Of a stretch of 64,000 bases of DNA, positions 11,376 through 22,150 are shown one piece after another. Origin of the DNA: Dolomedes plantarius (Eukaryota; Arthropoda; Arachnida; Araneae; Dolomedidae); the NCBI GenBank assembly GCA_907164885.2, contig OU015492.1, forward strand, positions 199,667,609 through 199,731,608, given 5' to 3'. Numbering within the stretch: position 1 is the first letter of the stretch; each line of letters starts with the position of its first letter. A model generated the notes under the pieces. The model was not told the DNA's origin. It saw only the letters and a list, made by a program, of their open reading frames with translations, and did no database searches. The position numbers were made by a program, and so were the translations under genes.

Positions 11376-11645
11376 TCTTGTGGGCGCCAAACTTATATAA
11401 CAGGCTACGACTATCCTGAGCCCAGAAAACTGCTCTGACCAACGGGTGCAGAGTGCAAGGGTCATGTGACAACGACCTCATGAAGATTATTTAAGCCATA
11501 GCAAAGGTTTGCCTGGAGATCTTTCTCTCTGTCTTCGTGCTTGCCATTTAGTGTCCGTCCTGCTTTTATTTCGTCGCGCGCCTATTCTCCAAAATCCAAG
11601 ATACGTCTTGGTGTTGTCCGCGTATTGTAAAGCCTGCCTCCTGCA
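11376..11645 (+). mobile_element. Possible solo LTR
   Basis: A GC-richer block starts TGTGGGCGCCAAACTTATAT, carries a TATA-like TTATTTAAG near 11488 and a T/C-rich run (TCTTTCTCTCTGTCTTCG), and ends near GCCTTGGCAGCCGG. This looks like a Gypsy-type LTR (5' TGT, promoter, R region). I see no matching second copy and no target duplication, so the call is weak. Confidence 0.25.
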
Positions 11646-11814
11646 GCCTTGGCAGCCGGCCGGTGGCGGGTATGATCTTTAATGTCACTCCTATAACGCT
11701 TTCTCGTCGTTTATGTGATGTCCACCTCCTGGACATGTCTATCACCGCTGTTATATTTTTGTATAGTGCAACACCGTGTCGTCAACTTACGCGTTGTAAG
11801 TGTGTCGATGTTAA

Positions 11815-12926
11815 AGGGACAAATACCTTTGAAAGGCCAAGAGACTCGACAAACATATCGTATTTTCAATCATTAGTAGTTACTAAAATAATTTATTCAG
11901 AAATATTAAAATTTCACTGTGAGATAAACTATTTTTATTCTTTATAAATATGGCTCTCAGTTTATTCTAGCCTGAAGAAATTTTTAAAAAATATTTTTAA
12001 ATTTCAACAATCGTTTTTTTTTTTTTATTGTTATGTCATTTCGCACATGATATCAGAAAAACAGTTGGCTAGAATACCATGAAATTCTATACACGGGCAA
12101 TATTAACATGTATCATTAAAATGTACTACTATTATATCATTCCTGCCATAAAAATTTTAATTACAGTAAAATTATCAAATTTTTTTGGAAATTTTAAATT
12201 TTTTTAAAAGCCTTTTTTTCGATGAAGAACTAAGAATTTGGATTTCTAAGTTGGTCATTTTAAAGATACATTATATAACTTAATTTTCAATAAAAAAAAT
12301 ATGTATATTCATTAATATACGGACAAATAAATAATCTAACAGAGATAGTTAAAAATAATACGAATATAGACAAAAAACAAACAGAAATCAAGCACTCTGG
12401 GCATCCACGCACCAACGGCAAGATTCTGTATAAGTGCCGGAACTGAACCATAAAACAACATAGAGGTAACCTCTATTACGTCTATGGTATTACCTTATGG
12501 TATCAATCTCTGTTGGATTATTTATTTGTTTTTTTCATTATGGGATATGAAGCTTCTGCGCTATCCTCTATTGAAAATGTTTTATGTTTTCTTTGCAGGA
12601 TATGTTTTATGTTAAAGTGATTTAGCAGTCTATGCTTGAATTATAATTTGTGTTTATTTGTATTGTTTATATTTTACATTAATATACGGACACAATTCTG
12701 CGCGCATTGCCATAACAATGAAAAAAAACAATTGTTGAAATTTTAAAATTAAAATATTTATCTTCAACGTAGAAAAAAATTGAGAACCATATTTATAAAG
12801 AAGAAAGTGTGTTTAACTCACAGTAAAATTTTCATATTTCTGAATAAATTATTTTAGTAACTACTGATGATTGAAAATAGGGATATGTTTGTCTAGTCTC
12901 TTGGCCTTTAAAACGTACGTGTCCCC
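11815..12926. mobile_element. TTAA-flanked foldback element
   Basis: TTAA lies at both edges (11811-11814, 12927-12930). The inverted arms (11815-12047 and 12699-12926, about 230 bp) start AGGGACA and GGGGACA and stay alignable throughout, sharing AAGGCCAAGAGACT and AATCATNAGTAGTTACTAAA. A nested inverted pair (ACAAATAAATAATCYAACAG, near 12325 and 12508) lies in the centre. No transposase is present. TTAA targets with GGG-starting ends fit Kolobok- or piggyBac-like families; the superfamily is inferred. Confidence 0.75.
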
Positions 12927-12930
12927 TTAA

Positions 12931-13111
12931 AGCTGATGTGTGTATGTTCTGCAGAGTATCTTTATAATCCGGAATAAATAAGTTCAGTTTAATGTGTGGA
13001 CTATGTTTCCCTCGAGAGTGTATTCGTGTTCTCCACTCAGGCGTGTCTACAGTATTCTACATTATAAGGATGCGCGTGATGTTACATGTATATACATGTA
13101 CATGTATATGA
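12931..13111. other. Spacer
   Basis: Short stretch between two repeats with a TACATGTATATACATGTACA palindromic run near 13083-13108. Confidence 0.4.
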
Positions 13112-13693
13112 GTTGCTAAGCCGACATTTTGGGCAGTCCGTGAGAGAATACTGCTGCATCAGTTTACTTCATTTTAGTCTTAAACGAAAGATTTTAATCT
13201 GTAAATTTGTCAAATTTGGTTTTTGTAACCGCATTTTCTATTAATTGTTGATAATTTACAATTGAAAATTGATATCTGCGCATGCTCAATGGCATGATTG
13301 AATCTGGCTTTATAAAACTCATTGTTTCTGCGCATGCTCAGTGACATGTTTTAATGATAAACATGTGTATTTCGAGGAGTCACTCTAGATCTCTCTCTGC
13401 CATTTTTATGTTTATGATAATTATGTTCGGGAAATATAAGATTAAACCTCATGAAAATTTGTTTATTTAGCGCTGTTTAATGAGCGATAATTTACAATTA
13501 AAAAAAATTGCTTTCTGCGCATGCTCAGTTACATTTTTAAATCTGGCTTTAGATACTCACTAAGCACGAGGCCGCTTAAACACATTCATTTGTTTCTGCG
13601 CATTATTTATGATTTTCAACATTTGAAATGATATGTTGAGTAAAATTTGTGTATTAGAACATTTATTTTCTTTGTAGCTGTCATGTTTTGACG
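13112..13693 (-). repeat. Dispersed repeat A, copy 2 (inverted)
   Basis: Reverse-complement counterpart of 5524-6090, about 7 kb away. In this strand sense the motif TGCGCATGCTCAGT appears nearly intact three times (near 13275, 13330 and 13515), suggesting that the family consists of degenerate internal sub-repeats. Non-coding. With copy 1 it could pair as a large stem or mediate inversion of the 7 kb between. Confidence 0.82.
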
Positions 13694-13840
13694 GGTACCA
13701 ACTAGTGTATATTAAATCTATGTAGCTCAGAATGGAATAAAACCTCTTACATCTAACTCTGCTTCGGCTTATTACAGATACCAAAAATCTCTCAAACTTT
13801 ATCATAACTCTTCGAACGCATGTGATTCTAATCTTCTAAG

Positions 13841-13925
13841 GGCCTGTTCACATAGGAGTCCGTTGCGTTGCGTTAAGGAAAAGATGACGTTGAGACGAAA
13901 ATAAACCAATCATAGGCGTTAAAAA
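13841..13925. repeat. MITE terminus related to the element at 42965
   Basis: GGCCTGTTCACATAGGAGTC followed by CGTTGCGTTGCGTTA and, further in, AACCAATCATAGGCG resembles the right end of the 42965-43141 element read backwards (GGCCTGTTCACACTCC, CGTTGCTTTGCGTTA, CCAATCACAGG). Only one end is visible here. TAA precedes the GGGCCTG. A Harbinger-like family is possible. Confidence 0.45.
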
Positions 13926-13941
13926 TTTCATTGCTAATCGT

Positions 13942-14307
13942 TTGGAGGCATATTATTGGTTTACTCTGCCTGTGAGTAACTCTCGCAAGACCTCCAAAGT
14001 TAATTTATCGAATATGTCCCTCAAATTGAATTTCAGAGAAATTCCTCATAGAAAGTCGATATTATATCAGAAAGGACGACATGTGACTACTGATTACTCA
14101 GATTTTAGGTTACATTTGTTGGCTGAGTCACGTTTCTTAATTACCATAACCAGGTTATTCTATTTTTAAAAAAGACACTAAGTAAGCATTGCATGAAGCA
14201 TTACGAGGAATGTTTCCCATTGAACAGCGATGGGAAAATGAAATAGAAAAATGTTAAAAATAATATCTGAAAGTGTGTCACAACATAATATGCCTATGAA
14301 ATAGCGA
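13942..14307. other. Unassigned segment
   Basis: A 75-codon plus frame (13942-14169) has no domain that I recognise. Otherwise this is plain AT-rich sequence. Confidence 0.3.
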
Positions 14308-14365
14308 TTATTTTCCTGTTTCCAGACACGTAAGACGTATAATAAAAAGCCATCCCTTACCGGTG

Positions 14366-14544
14366 TAAAAATACAGATTCTCTTCTTCTATATTTTCAGG
14401 ACGTATTAAAATAAGATGCCAATATTTAATGTTTTCCCTCATTGTTATTATTTTTTCTCCCCCAGCATTCCACTGGACTGCTTTTTCCCGGGAATCGATA
14501 AGTTTGATTTCTAAAGGAATATTTCTCCTATGCGTTTCTGACAT
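14366..14544 (-). CDS. Candidate first coding exon, unknown protein
   Basis: The minus-strand frame from ATG at 14544 starts MSETHRRNIPLEIKLIDSRE and has balanced, high-complexity composition, unlike the shadow frames around it. An in-frame TGA lies directly before the ATG. After ...NLYFYTG the DNA reads CACCG|GTAAGG near 14365, a good splice-donor match; read through, the frame ends at 14308. I recognise no domain. It could be the first coding exon of a host gene running towards lower coordinates, or chance. No second exon could be linked. Confidence 0.25.
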
Positions 14545-16740
14545 TCACAGGCAGAAATATTTTACATTTCTGTAAAATGTCAGCAAAGCTTTTCAAAAGC
14601 GAAATGACATTTATTTCAATTTTAACTGTTATCAAACAGTTACCGGCATATTGATAGTTTACAATTCAGTACATCTGGTAGAGTTCGAGATCAGAATATT
14701 TAAAAGTGTACGAACAAAAATGCAATGAAAAATATTTCCAAAGATGAGTTTTATCTTATTTTGCCTCGGGGCCAGAAATGAAATCGGAATGAAATTACAC
14801 GAGAAACATTTTAAAGCGAAATGGGGCGTAGATGTTACGGCTTATAAATGAAATAAAAGCATTTCAAAATAAGCGATAAAAGGAAATGGGAATAATGATC
14901 AAAATGGCCGACCTTTGCAGAAAATAGGGTAAGTGTAAAATAACAGATATTGCTCGAAGCTGTAGGACCTTATAGAAATCACGATCGAATAATAAAAAAG
15001 TATTTATCTAGTTGAAAGAAATAATAACGAGTGAAAGTAGTTGTTCTTAATCAGGATTTTATTTTAAAAGTTAAAAACTCAACATATTCAAATATTCCTT
15101 TAGGTCTATTAAGTTTCAGAAGCGATACGAATAATAAAACACGCATACATGTAAACATTTAATAGTGTCGAACTTTATTTTATATGTTTTAGTCTCTTGA
15201 CTTCATAAAGGTGAAAATGCAATGATACCCTCTGGTAAAGAGCTTATGAATTTTACAGTCATGAGTTTTGACTTACATCAGTTAGGAAACAAGTCAGTTC
15301 TGCTCTGTGACATCTTCAGCACAAAGGGACTTAGCACTAGAAACACGGATTTTTTTTCTTACTAAAAAGACTGAACGCCATGATTTTGACGATTAAAAAT
15401 AAAATCAAGAATTTGGAATATTTAATGTTTTTTTAATGGATAAATACTTTAAATTTTGAACTATTTTATACCAATATATAATAAATTAGTATATATTGAG
15501 ATATATTTTTATGCAAGTATGCAGAGCTGAAAACCTGGTATTGTTTATCCATAAAAATATATGCATGGTTTGTGCAGTACCTATGATTCAACACCAATAT
15601 TGGCTCTTATGTTGAATATTTATAATTATTCAATATAAGATCCAATATTTATGTTATTTTCAAAAGGCGGAAGAGACGAAAATTAGCTTGTGACTAACAT
15701 TTTCCCGGTATTATTTTACAGATTTCTGTCTGTTTTCTATATTGCCGTCAAATTGGCGGTTTTCAGTCTAAGTAGGTATACAACACATTTTCTCCCCCTC
15801 TTTACTATAGAATATAATTTTGTAAATGTGTGCGCATATTTCGCGTAACATTAGAAAAAGTCATCAAATTCCAGAAGCCTGAGGACATAAATGCAGACAT
15901 AGCACTCCATAGTATGTCAGAAGCCGTATGCTCCAGTTAATAGTATGTCCGAAACCGTCAAAATGACGGCAGCCGTCTTTGTAGTGTAATGCATATTTGA
16001 AAGATAAGACGATTTCGTGATTCTATATTTTCATCAACATCTTGCAAGAGAGGACATAAATGCATCAAATACCTAATTATTGGAATGGTATAGTGTAGAG
16101 TCATATATATACTAGATAGAAAAAGGCACCATTGTTCTGTAGAGTCAATCATACAGGGGAGTCTGTAGTGAGAATATTTCGATTAATGTTATTATATGAT
16201 AGCTACAGGCTAATAGGATGAAGAATGCAAGGAATGTTCAACAGAGCATCGACGTAAAATATAGAGTGTTCACAAAGTTCAACGAGGGACACCTGATGAA
16301 GTGGACAGTTCTACACAGCACTAAATTATAGAAGGCGCACTTGCAGAGTCTGTATCAAGCTGTCAGCTCATGAAGATGAAGTTTACATTGCTGGCCGGAG
16401 GATCCAAATTTAGATACAAGTATCTCACGTTACTATATAAAAGAAGCACCAACTCTGAAACAGTGAACATCAGGATACATAGAGTTTAGGATATTTTCAC
16501 TAATTCATCAGAATAACAGAAGTGGTAGTACATATATATATATTCGTTGTGCGTTGATCGTATTACGATGTGCCACAGATAACCACAGTTCGAATTTCTG
16601 CTCAAATATCTTGCTGGTTTAAATCAAGTGTAAAATAATTCATACTATCTTTTAAGTATAAAAAAAAGGTTTATTTTTCTCAACATATATAAAAAAATAT
16701 CTAGGCTATAAATTATGAAGAATGAAACTAAAACTACAGT
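14545..16740. other. Largely unique AT-rich region
   Basis: No gene is supported. Two details stand out: the long hairpin at 15596-15649 (separate entry), and a weak tRNA-like patch at about 16540-16610, where GTTCGAATTTC resembles a B box but the A box is poor. The remainder shows no repeat matches elsewhere in the window. Confidence 0.4.
15596..15649. repeat. 54-nt hairpin, 23-bp stem
   Basis: AATATTGGCTCTTATGTTGA and the reverse complement of its partner differ at only two of 23 positions, one of them a G-U pair, around an 8-base loop TTTATAAT. Size and pairing are compatible with a small-RNA precursor or a tiny MITE. No flanking duplication seen. Confidence 0.6.
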
Positions 16741-17777
16741 TCGTTACATATCAAGAGGTTCAGGTCAACACGACCACTCGGTTAACAGCCAAGATATATA
16801 TCTCGAAGATTAAGCATAGCGAATAAAGTCACAACCTCATTCAAAGCTCACCAGCTTAAAAAAAATTCAAAGTTCCCCTCACCAAGTTCCGGCAAAGCCG
16901 ATCCTCGGTTCGGGGTGTAGAGCTTATATATCAAACAGTAACCAGATTGAAAAATGTCAGTCTGATAATCAGAAGAAGATTTTTTTCAGCACTGGACAAC
17001 GCAAGGAGAGAAGGGTTGCACTACAACCAATCTCGCCAAACCGTGCAGAAAGGGAGAGGAGAAACACCATTAAAAACATGCCAACAACTTTGTGTCCATA
17101 TAATAAAAACGTGCAAAGCATCTCCAAAAAGGACACCCTACTTAGGCAAATTCCTCTTGCCAGAAGAAATCTCCTAGGGATTTTGATTGGTTGATCTGGT
17201 CCAATCAGAGGAACTGGTTAGGCAGAGCGAATTTCAATCGCTATACGCTTATTCCCACGAAATCAGCCGGTTCTGAGAAAAACTAATTTCGCCAGAGCCA
17301 CACCGAAAATGAATATGCACACTGGGGGGGGGGGGGCGGAAATGGAAAAAATCCCCTTTATCTCTAAACGGCAGTTTCTGTGTGCAAAGACCTCCAATTA
17401 TTACTGTTAACAAAAAACGGCAAACTGGAAGATAAGGGATCTTATTTACTGGACACAAGAGCTAGCAATTACAGAGACAAAAAGGGGAAGAGGTACTTTA
17501 TAACAGCAAATTCCTCGACCACATGTTTACATGAAAGGCCAAGGAAAATTACTGAAGGAGAGCCGATAAAAAATTTTAGACCTCCCAGTAAAGTGAAGGT
17601 TGAAGTAAAAATAAAACGGCGAAAAGGAAAGGAATTAACCAGAATTACAGACTAGGAGAATTAAAATTAAAATTAGAGTTACAATTAGAGTTTTGATTAT
17701 AGAATTAAAATAAGGAATAAAAATAAGTAAGATAAATATAATAAAAGAAACCTGTAACGAAATTCCTCGTTACATAT
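16741..17777. repeat. Repeat-like block between 11-bp direct repeats
   Basis: TCGTTACATAT occurs at 16741-16751 and again at 17767-17777, and the right end also contains TGTAACGA...TCGTTACA as a small hairpin. Such termini are typical of LTRs, and the block contains GC-richer stretches, a G run near 17324-17337 and an A-rich end. Two plus frames (16947-17177, 17380-17655) have no known domain. I cannot tell whether it is an LTR, a short LTR element or something else. Confidence 0.35.
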
Positions 17778-18120
17778 AGAAACGCAATACAAAGGATTTT
17801 GTAGTAAAGTCAATATCACTGTTTCTCATATTTTATTCAAATGAGCTTTCTGATGAATATGGTATGTTACAAAGAAATGAATCTGATTATTCGTCTAAAG
17901 AGGAAGAAAAATGGAAGTCTCTGAAAATGTTTGCCCGCGCAATTTAATTTCAGATTTTCCTATCCTTTATTTAAAAATTTATTTTGATGCCTGATCAGAG
18001 GAGATTTCATGTGAGTTAGTACGGTTATTAGATAGTTTGAGGACTTATATTAAGTTTAAAGTCAAGTAACGTTTGACTCTTGAGGTTTTACTTAGGTTTT
18101 CTGTTCAGTAGGAAAATAAG

Positions 18121-18125
<5 letters not shown>

Positions 18126-18160
<35 letters not shown>
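18126..18160. repeat. (AT)n microsatellite
   Basis: An almost pure AT dinucleotide run of about 35 bp, directly abutting the LTR-like segment at 18161. Confidence 0.9.
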
Positions 18161-18161
<1 letters not shown>

Positions 18162-18550
18162 GTCATGGCCCTTTCGCCGCGTACCCTTTAAAACAAACTA
18201 ATTACTCTAAATGCAGTCATAAAACAATAGGCCGGTGAAATAACTAATACTTAAATAACATTTAAAGACTTATTTATTAATTAACATTAATTAATTACCC
18301 AATTAACCCAGCTAAATTGCCATTTCCAATCATCTCCCAGCTCCGACAGACGCACGTCCTACCTCTATAAAAATATCCCTAAAACTGCGTATTTCTCTTT
18401 CTCGTGCGTTATAAAACCGCGTGGGGGATCATCTAGAGCCCCTTCTCGAACATTCTGGAGATTGCATCAGCCAGCGCAGCGCGTGCGAGCATTTCGGTGA
18501 ACCTGAACTCTTCGCTGCTAAAAACAATCTACTACCTGAATTGGAAAACA
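18161..18550. mobile_element. LTR-like segment with TGT...ACA ends
   Basis: The block begins TGTCATGGCCC and ends GGAAAACA, so it has TG..CA ends in either orientation. It carries TATA-like sequences at 18365 and 18410 and a GC-rich patch at 18420-18520 quite unlike its neighbours. It lacks open frames. No 5-bp target duplication and no second copy are visible, so LTR status is an inference. A heat-shock-element match inside it is listed separately. Confidence 0.35.
18443..18460 (-). promoter_or_regulatory. Heat-shock-element-like array
   Basis: TTCTCGAACATTCTGGAG keeps perfect HSE register: TTC, two bases, GAA, two bases, TTC, two bases, GAG. Alternating NGAAN pentamers are the binding site of heat-shock factor trimers. 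Read on the minus strand it lies about 25-30 bp upstream of a TATA-like GTTTTATAA (18410-18418), the order found in heat-inducible promoters. No coding sequence follows within 300 bp. Function is inferred. Confidence 0.45.
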
Positions 18551-18569
18551 CACTAGGACTTTATATACA

Positions 18570-19400
18570 CAGTGCGTCAAATAAGTTTTAACACTGGGTC
18601 TGTAAAAAGAAATGGAAACAAGAAATTAATACCTGTTTTGGTTTTTTATTCAAAATAGGACCCTCCGGCTCCAATGCACTTTTTACAGCGATTTATTAAT
18701 GAATCGAAAGCCTGTTGTAAATCACTTTGGGGAATGGCCTGCAAAGCACGCGTCGAAGCTTCTTATATGTCGAAATGCCCTCAAAATAACACCCTTTTAA
18801 CTTCGTTTTAAGTTTTGGGAATAAGGAGTAGTCACAGGTTGCTAAATCAGGTGAATACGGTGGATAGTTCAACACACAGACATTATTTCTTGACAAAAAT
18901 CGTGAATAATAAGGGAGGTGTGACTGGGCGCATTGTCGTGTAACAAACACCAACTGCTTTCAGTCCTATAGTCTGGATGAATGCAACGGATTCTGGCCAT
19001 CAAACGCTTTAAAACAGCTAAGTAGTGTTGACCTGTAATTGTTGATCATCTTCTAATGTATCTCTTCTGTCCAAAAAACGTTTGTGCCACACAAAAACAT
19101 TTGATCTACTTAAACAACAGTCACCGTAAACTTGTTTCATGAGTTGGTATGTTTCCGAAGCACTTTTACCAAGTTTTGCATTAAATTAAATTGCAGCTCT
19201 TTGCTCCATCTTAAAAAATCAACACGAAAAAAATTCACTTCTGCAATAAACGCTCGCCTTCCCTCAACTACTTAACGAAATGCGCACAACTTGTTAGCAG
19301 TGTGCCAGCAGACGATGGACGTTATGACGCATGCGGATTTACAATCAGAGCGCCTTTACAACCTGCGCTCTGGGACGAGTCTTAAAACTTATTTGACGCA

Positions 19401-19403
<3 letters not shown>
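18570..19403 (-). mobile_element. mariner-type element with internal deletion
   Basis: The ends match as inverted repeats (CAGTGCGTCAAATAAGTTTT at the left; its complement ending CGCACTG at 19403). TA follows at the right; the left flank is CA, probably a mutated TA. At 834 bp it is shorter than the usual 1.3 kb for mariners because the middle of the transposase is missing. The right side merges into a TA array, so the target was TA-rich. Confidence 0.85.
18696..19209 (-). pseudogene. mariner transposase, internally deleted
   Basis: From ATG at 19209 on the minus strand comes MEQRAAI, then a stop, then KLGKSASETYQLMKQVYGDC and a WHKRF segment: the N-terminal helix-turn-helix of SETMAR/mariner-type transposases. 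After a truncated segment the frame resumes near the second catalytic motif (LLHDNAPSHT, in a shifted frame) and ends with PPYSPDLATCDYSLF, containing the third Asp (DD34D-type). The first catalytic Asp and the region between are deleted. Stops and frameshifts confirm inactivity. Confidence 0.85.

Positions 19404-19462
<59 letters not shown>
19404..19462. repeat. (AT)n microsatellite
   Basis: About 59 bp of nearly pure AT between the mariner end and a piggyBac-like MITE fragment. Confidence 0.95.
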
Positions 19463-19466
<4 letters not shown>

Positions 19467-19551
19467 CCCTTAAGGGCCGTTCTTTCAAAGGGTGTGTGAA
19501 ATTTCCCTTTCTAAATAGGGGATCAGAAAAATTGACCTTGTAATCTAAAGG
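19463..19551. mobile_element. piggyBac-like MITE fragment
   Basis: Resembles the right half of the 36303-36557 MITE: GGCCGTTCTT, ATTTCCCTTTCTAAA, GGATCAGAAAA and the terminal CTAAAGG just before TTAA (19552-19555). As in that copy, a TA array lies on its left. The other terminus is missing, perhaps displaced by the mariner insertion. Confidence 0.6.
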
Positions 19552-19555
19552 TTAA

Positions 19556-20253
19556 GTTACAATTAATTGAAATTGATTCAATAACTGCTAATTACTTTTT
19601 AATAGCCATAGTTGCAGCAACTTAGTACCATTCCAAAAATTATGCTTAGGCCTTTCTAAAAAGTTTTATAAAGTTCTAAAACTGCTATTTTGGAAGAAAC
19701 GTTCGAGAGGTCTTTTAAAGAATTAAAAAAAGCATGTATCCTCCGTACAAACATTAATCATCGTCAATTTTATATTTTTAACTTTGAAAAGAAAGATACT
19801 TTAAATATTTTACTTGATCGACGCTCCGGAGAGCTGGTAAAAAAGGACCTGAGAAAGTATTTTATCGTTGTCTTAATTTTATTTGTTTGTCAGTTAGTTT
19901 TGTTGCATGTTAATACCTGACGTTTCGTACATTTCAAGCGAAGAGAAAAACTTTTCGGTCACTATGCTAATTTAAAAGCGAATTGTATGCAATAAAGAAA
20001 AAATCGAATTGGAACTTTCAAGAGTATCCAGCACATTTGGAGGAATTTAATCTACCAACTATGAGCCATATATTTATTAGCTTTTATCTTGCATTAAAGT
20101 TGGGTTTTGAGATAAGTCATTCCCTATTTGGTACAGCTGAAGATTCAGACAACTAATCCGACTTAGCAGAGCTGATGCTCCCTTTTCGATGAGTTTCGAT
20201 TCAAGCAGCACTATACCGTGAAAGAAATTATTTGGTTAATAGCTGTTTGCATC
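19556..20253. other. Unassigned AT-rich segment
   Basis: A 76-codon plus frame (19690-19920) starts MEETFERSFKELKK and ends in a hydrophobic stretch (FIVVLILFVCQLVLL). No homologous family is recognised and no splice or promoter context is evident; probably chance. Confidence 0.3.
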
Positions 20254-20600
20254 TGTGGCGATCAATTTACTATTACGCGTGGCTACACGAAGGAGAGAGA
20301 GGTCATGCAGATTTACACTTCTAGCGGCGATCCGTTGGCAGGTACGTAGGCACTGGACGAGTTATTCAAGCAAGATTGTTTCCGAATTATAGAACTTCTA
20401 TGACATTCTGCCGTCTTGCTACCAGCTTCTAACTCGATCCTGTTTACCCTTTGCTTAGCATAACGTATCATTTGTAAATATCATCTGAATTTTTTATTTA
20501 TGTTCATGTACTTCTGCATTCATTAAATTATGTTCTACTGATTCACAGTGCTTTTACTTTTAAAAGCCCACAGTCGAGATCACAGTGGTGACCGCACATC
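20254..20600 (+). mobile_element. Probable Gypsy-type 5' LTR plus primer-binding site
   Basis: TGTGGCGATCAATTTACT opens the block and AAAAGCCCACA closes it at 20572, giving TGTGG/CCACA inverted termini. A few bases later comes TGGTGACC (20586-20593), a plausible tRNA primer-binding site of the kind that follows LTRs in some arthropod Gypsy elements. ATGTCTTCACCC then follows, but the frame dies quickly. It looks like a 5' LTR with a stub of internal sequence. The 3' partner was not found. Confidence 0.42.
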
Positions 20601-22150
20601 CCTTACAACATGTCTTCACCCATTGTTAGACAGCTCATGTAATGAAATCCTTCAGTATAAATAGCGTTAACTTTAACCATCGAATTACGATTTCATTCAT
20701 TAAAGATAGAGTTAAAAATTTTCTTTGAAAATTCTTTACATTGAGACGCATTTCATTTAAGTGGTTCCCTTTTCAATTCACAATTGTAAATGAGTGAAAA
20801 AAAAATTACTTCCAGTATCTTGCTTACCTCACTCAATTTTAAAGACTGCTGACCGGATCACTCTTAGTTTTGCCGTAGCATTTAATTGTTATATTAATTT
20901 ATTGAAGTACATAAACGTATCGAAAACCGGAATTAATAAATTTAGACAACCCAATATTTAGAAGTATGTTCGTACTAGAGAGGATCTTAATATGTATGTT
21001 CACTATGTGTTAAAACATTGCCCTAAGATGAACTGGAAAATACAAAACTACAAAAGCCGTATGCAGAATATATTTAAAATACAAAAGCTGTTAAGATAAA
21101 AGCTTCAGTAGGGACAAATTTAAAGTGCCACTCGTAATAAATTTTTTCGCGGATGTGATTACAAAGAATATGTTCTGAAATTCCTGTTGCCCCGCCCCCC
21201 CCCCCTCCAAAAAAAATTAATACCAGAAACCGTACTTAGAAACTATATCACGACTACATTTGATAAATTTTAAATAACTACAATGGAAGGATAAAAATAC
21301 TTTGTATTTACCTCGAGTAGAAAATATATTTTCAAATATGTAAAACCCATTTTTCTGCAAGTTAATTATATCTTGTTATTGTATCCCTGTTTTTTTTTCT
21401 TTTCCACTGAAAATGTCATTGTGAAATATAACTGTAATGCTATTAAATTATCATAATGTAAAATTAGTAAAATTTAGAGGCATAAAAGGAAAAATAACGA
21501 ACCGAATTAAAACTAAGAATATTTAAAAAAGGTTTCACAATAGTATAGAAGGACAATATTCATGTTTGAAACTGTTATGATATAAAAATAAATAAAATAA
21601 AGATAAATTTTTTTGGAACAAAAATATTTTAAATTTTCCTAATAATAATTTATATATTTTGCAGAAAAGTTTTAAGGTGTCTATGCTTGATGAAATGCAA
21701 CTGTGATACAAGTTTTGAGTCCTTAAAGCGGAATTTTTAGTCCCTTGTTTGTGATATTTAATCACCTGATTCAGGACCATCTAAGCTAAAATGAACTATT
21801 TAAATTATTTTAAAAATAAAAATTTTTATGCGTTTATAAATATCAACTTTATGAATTTATTTTTACATAATTTAAATAAAACGATTAATATTTAACATTA
21901 TACATTTTTAAAGGTTATATATAATTTAATATAGTTATATAATATTTTATGTATATATAAGATTACTATCTAGGATTTTCACCGTAGCTGTTAATAATGT
22001 AAATAACATTTAGCAGTTCTAACTGAGAATTTATAGCAGTATAAATCGAGAAGTTAAACCGTAGTAATTGTAAAAAGGAATCGAATTCTTATTTCTTATG
22101 CAGTTGGATGACATTTAAATTTCTTTTATATAAATCATATCAGACAGCGA
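20601..22150. other. AT-rich intergenic region
   Basis: No gene or repeat recognised. A C-rich run near 21195-21210 and long A/T-only stretches (21780-21960) are the only features. The 81-codon minus frame at 21535-21780 lacks any domain. Confidence 0.45.

Noticed and set aside
16947..17655. Two plus frames as Gag-like or host protein
   Set aside because: Basic composition reflects purine-rich DNA; no motif, and the frames are separated by stops.
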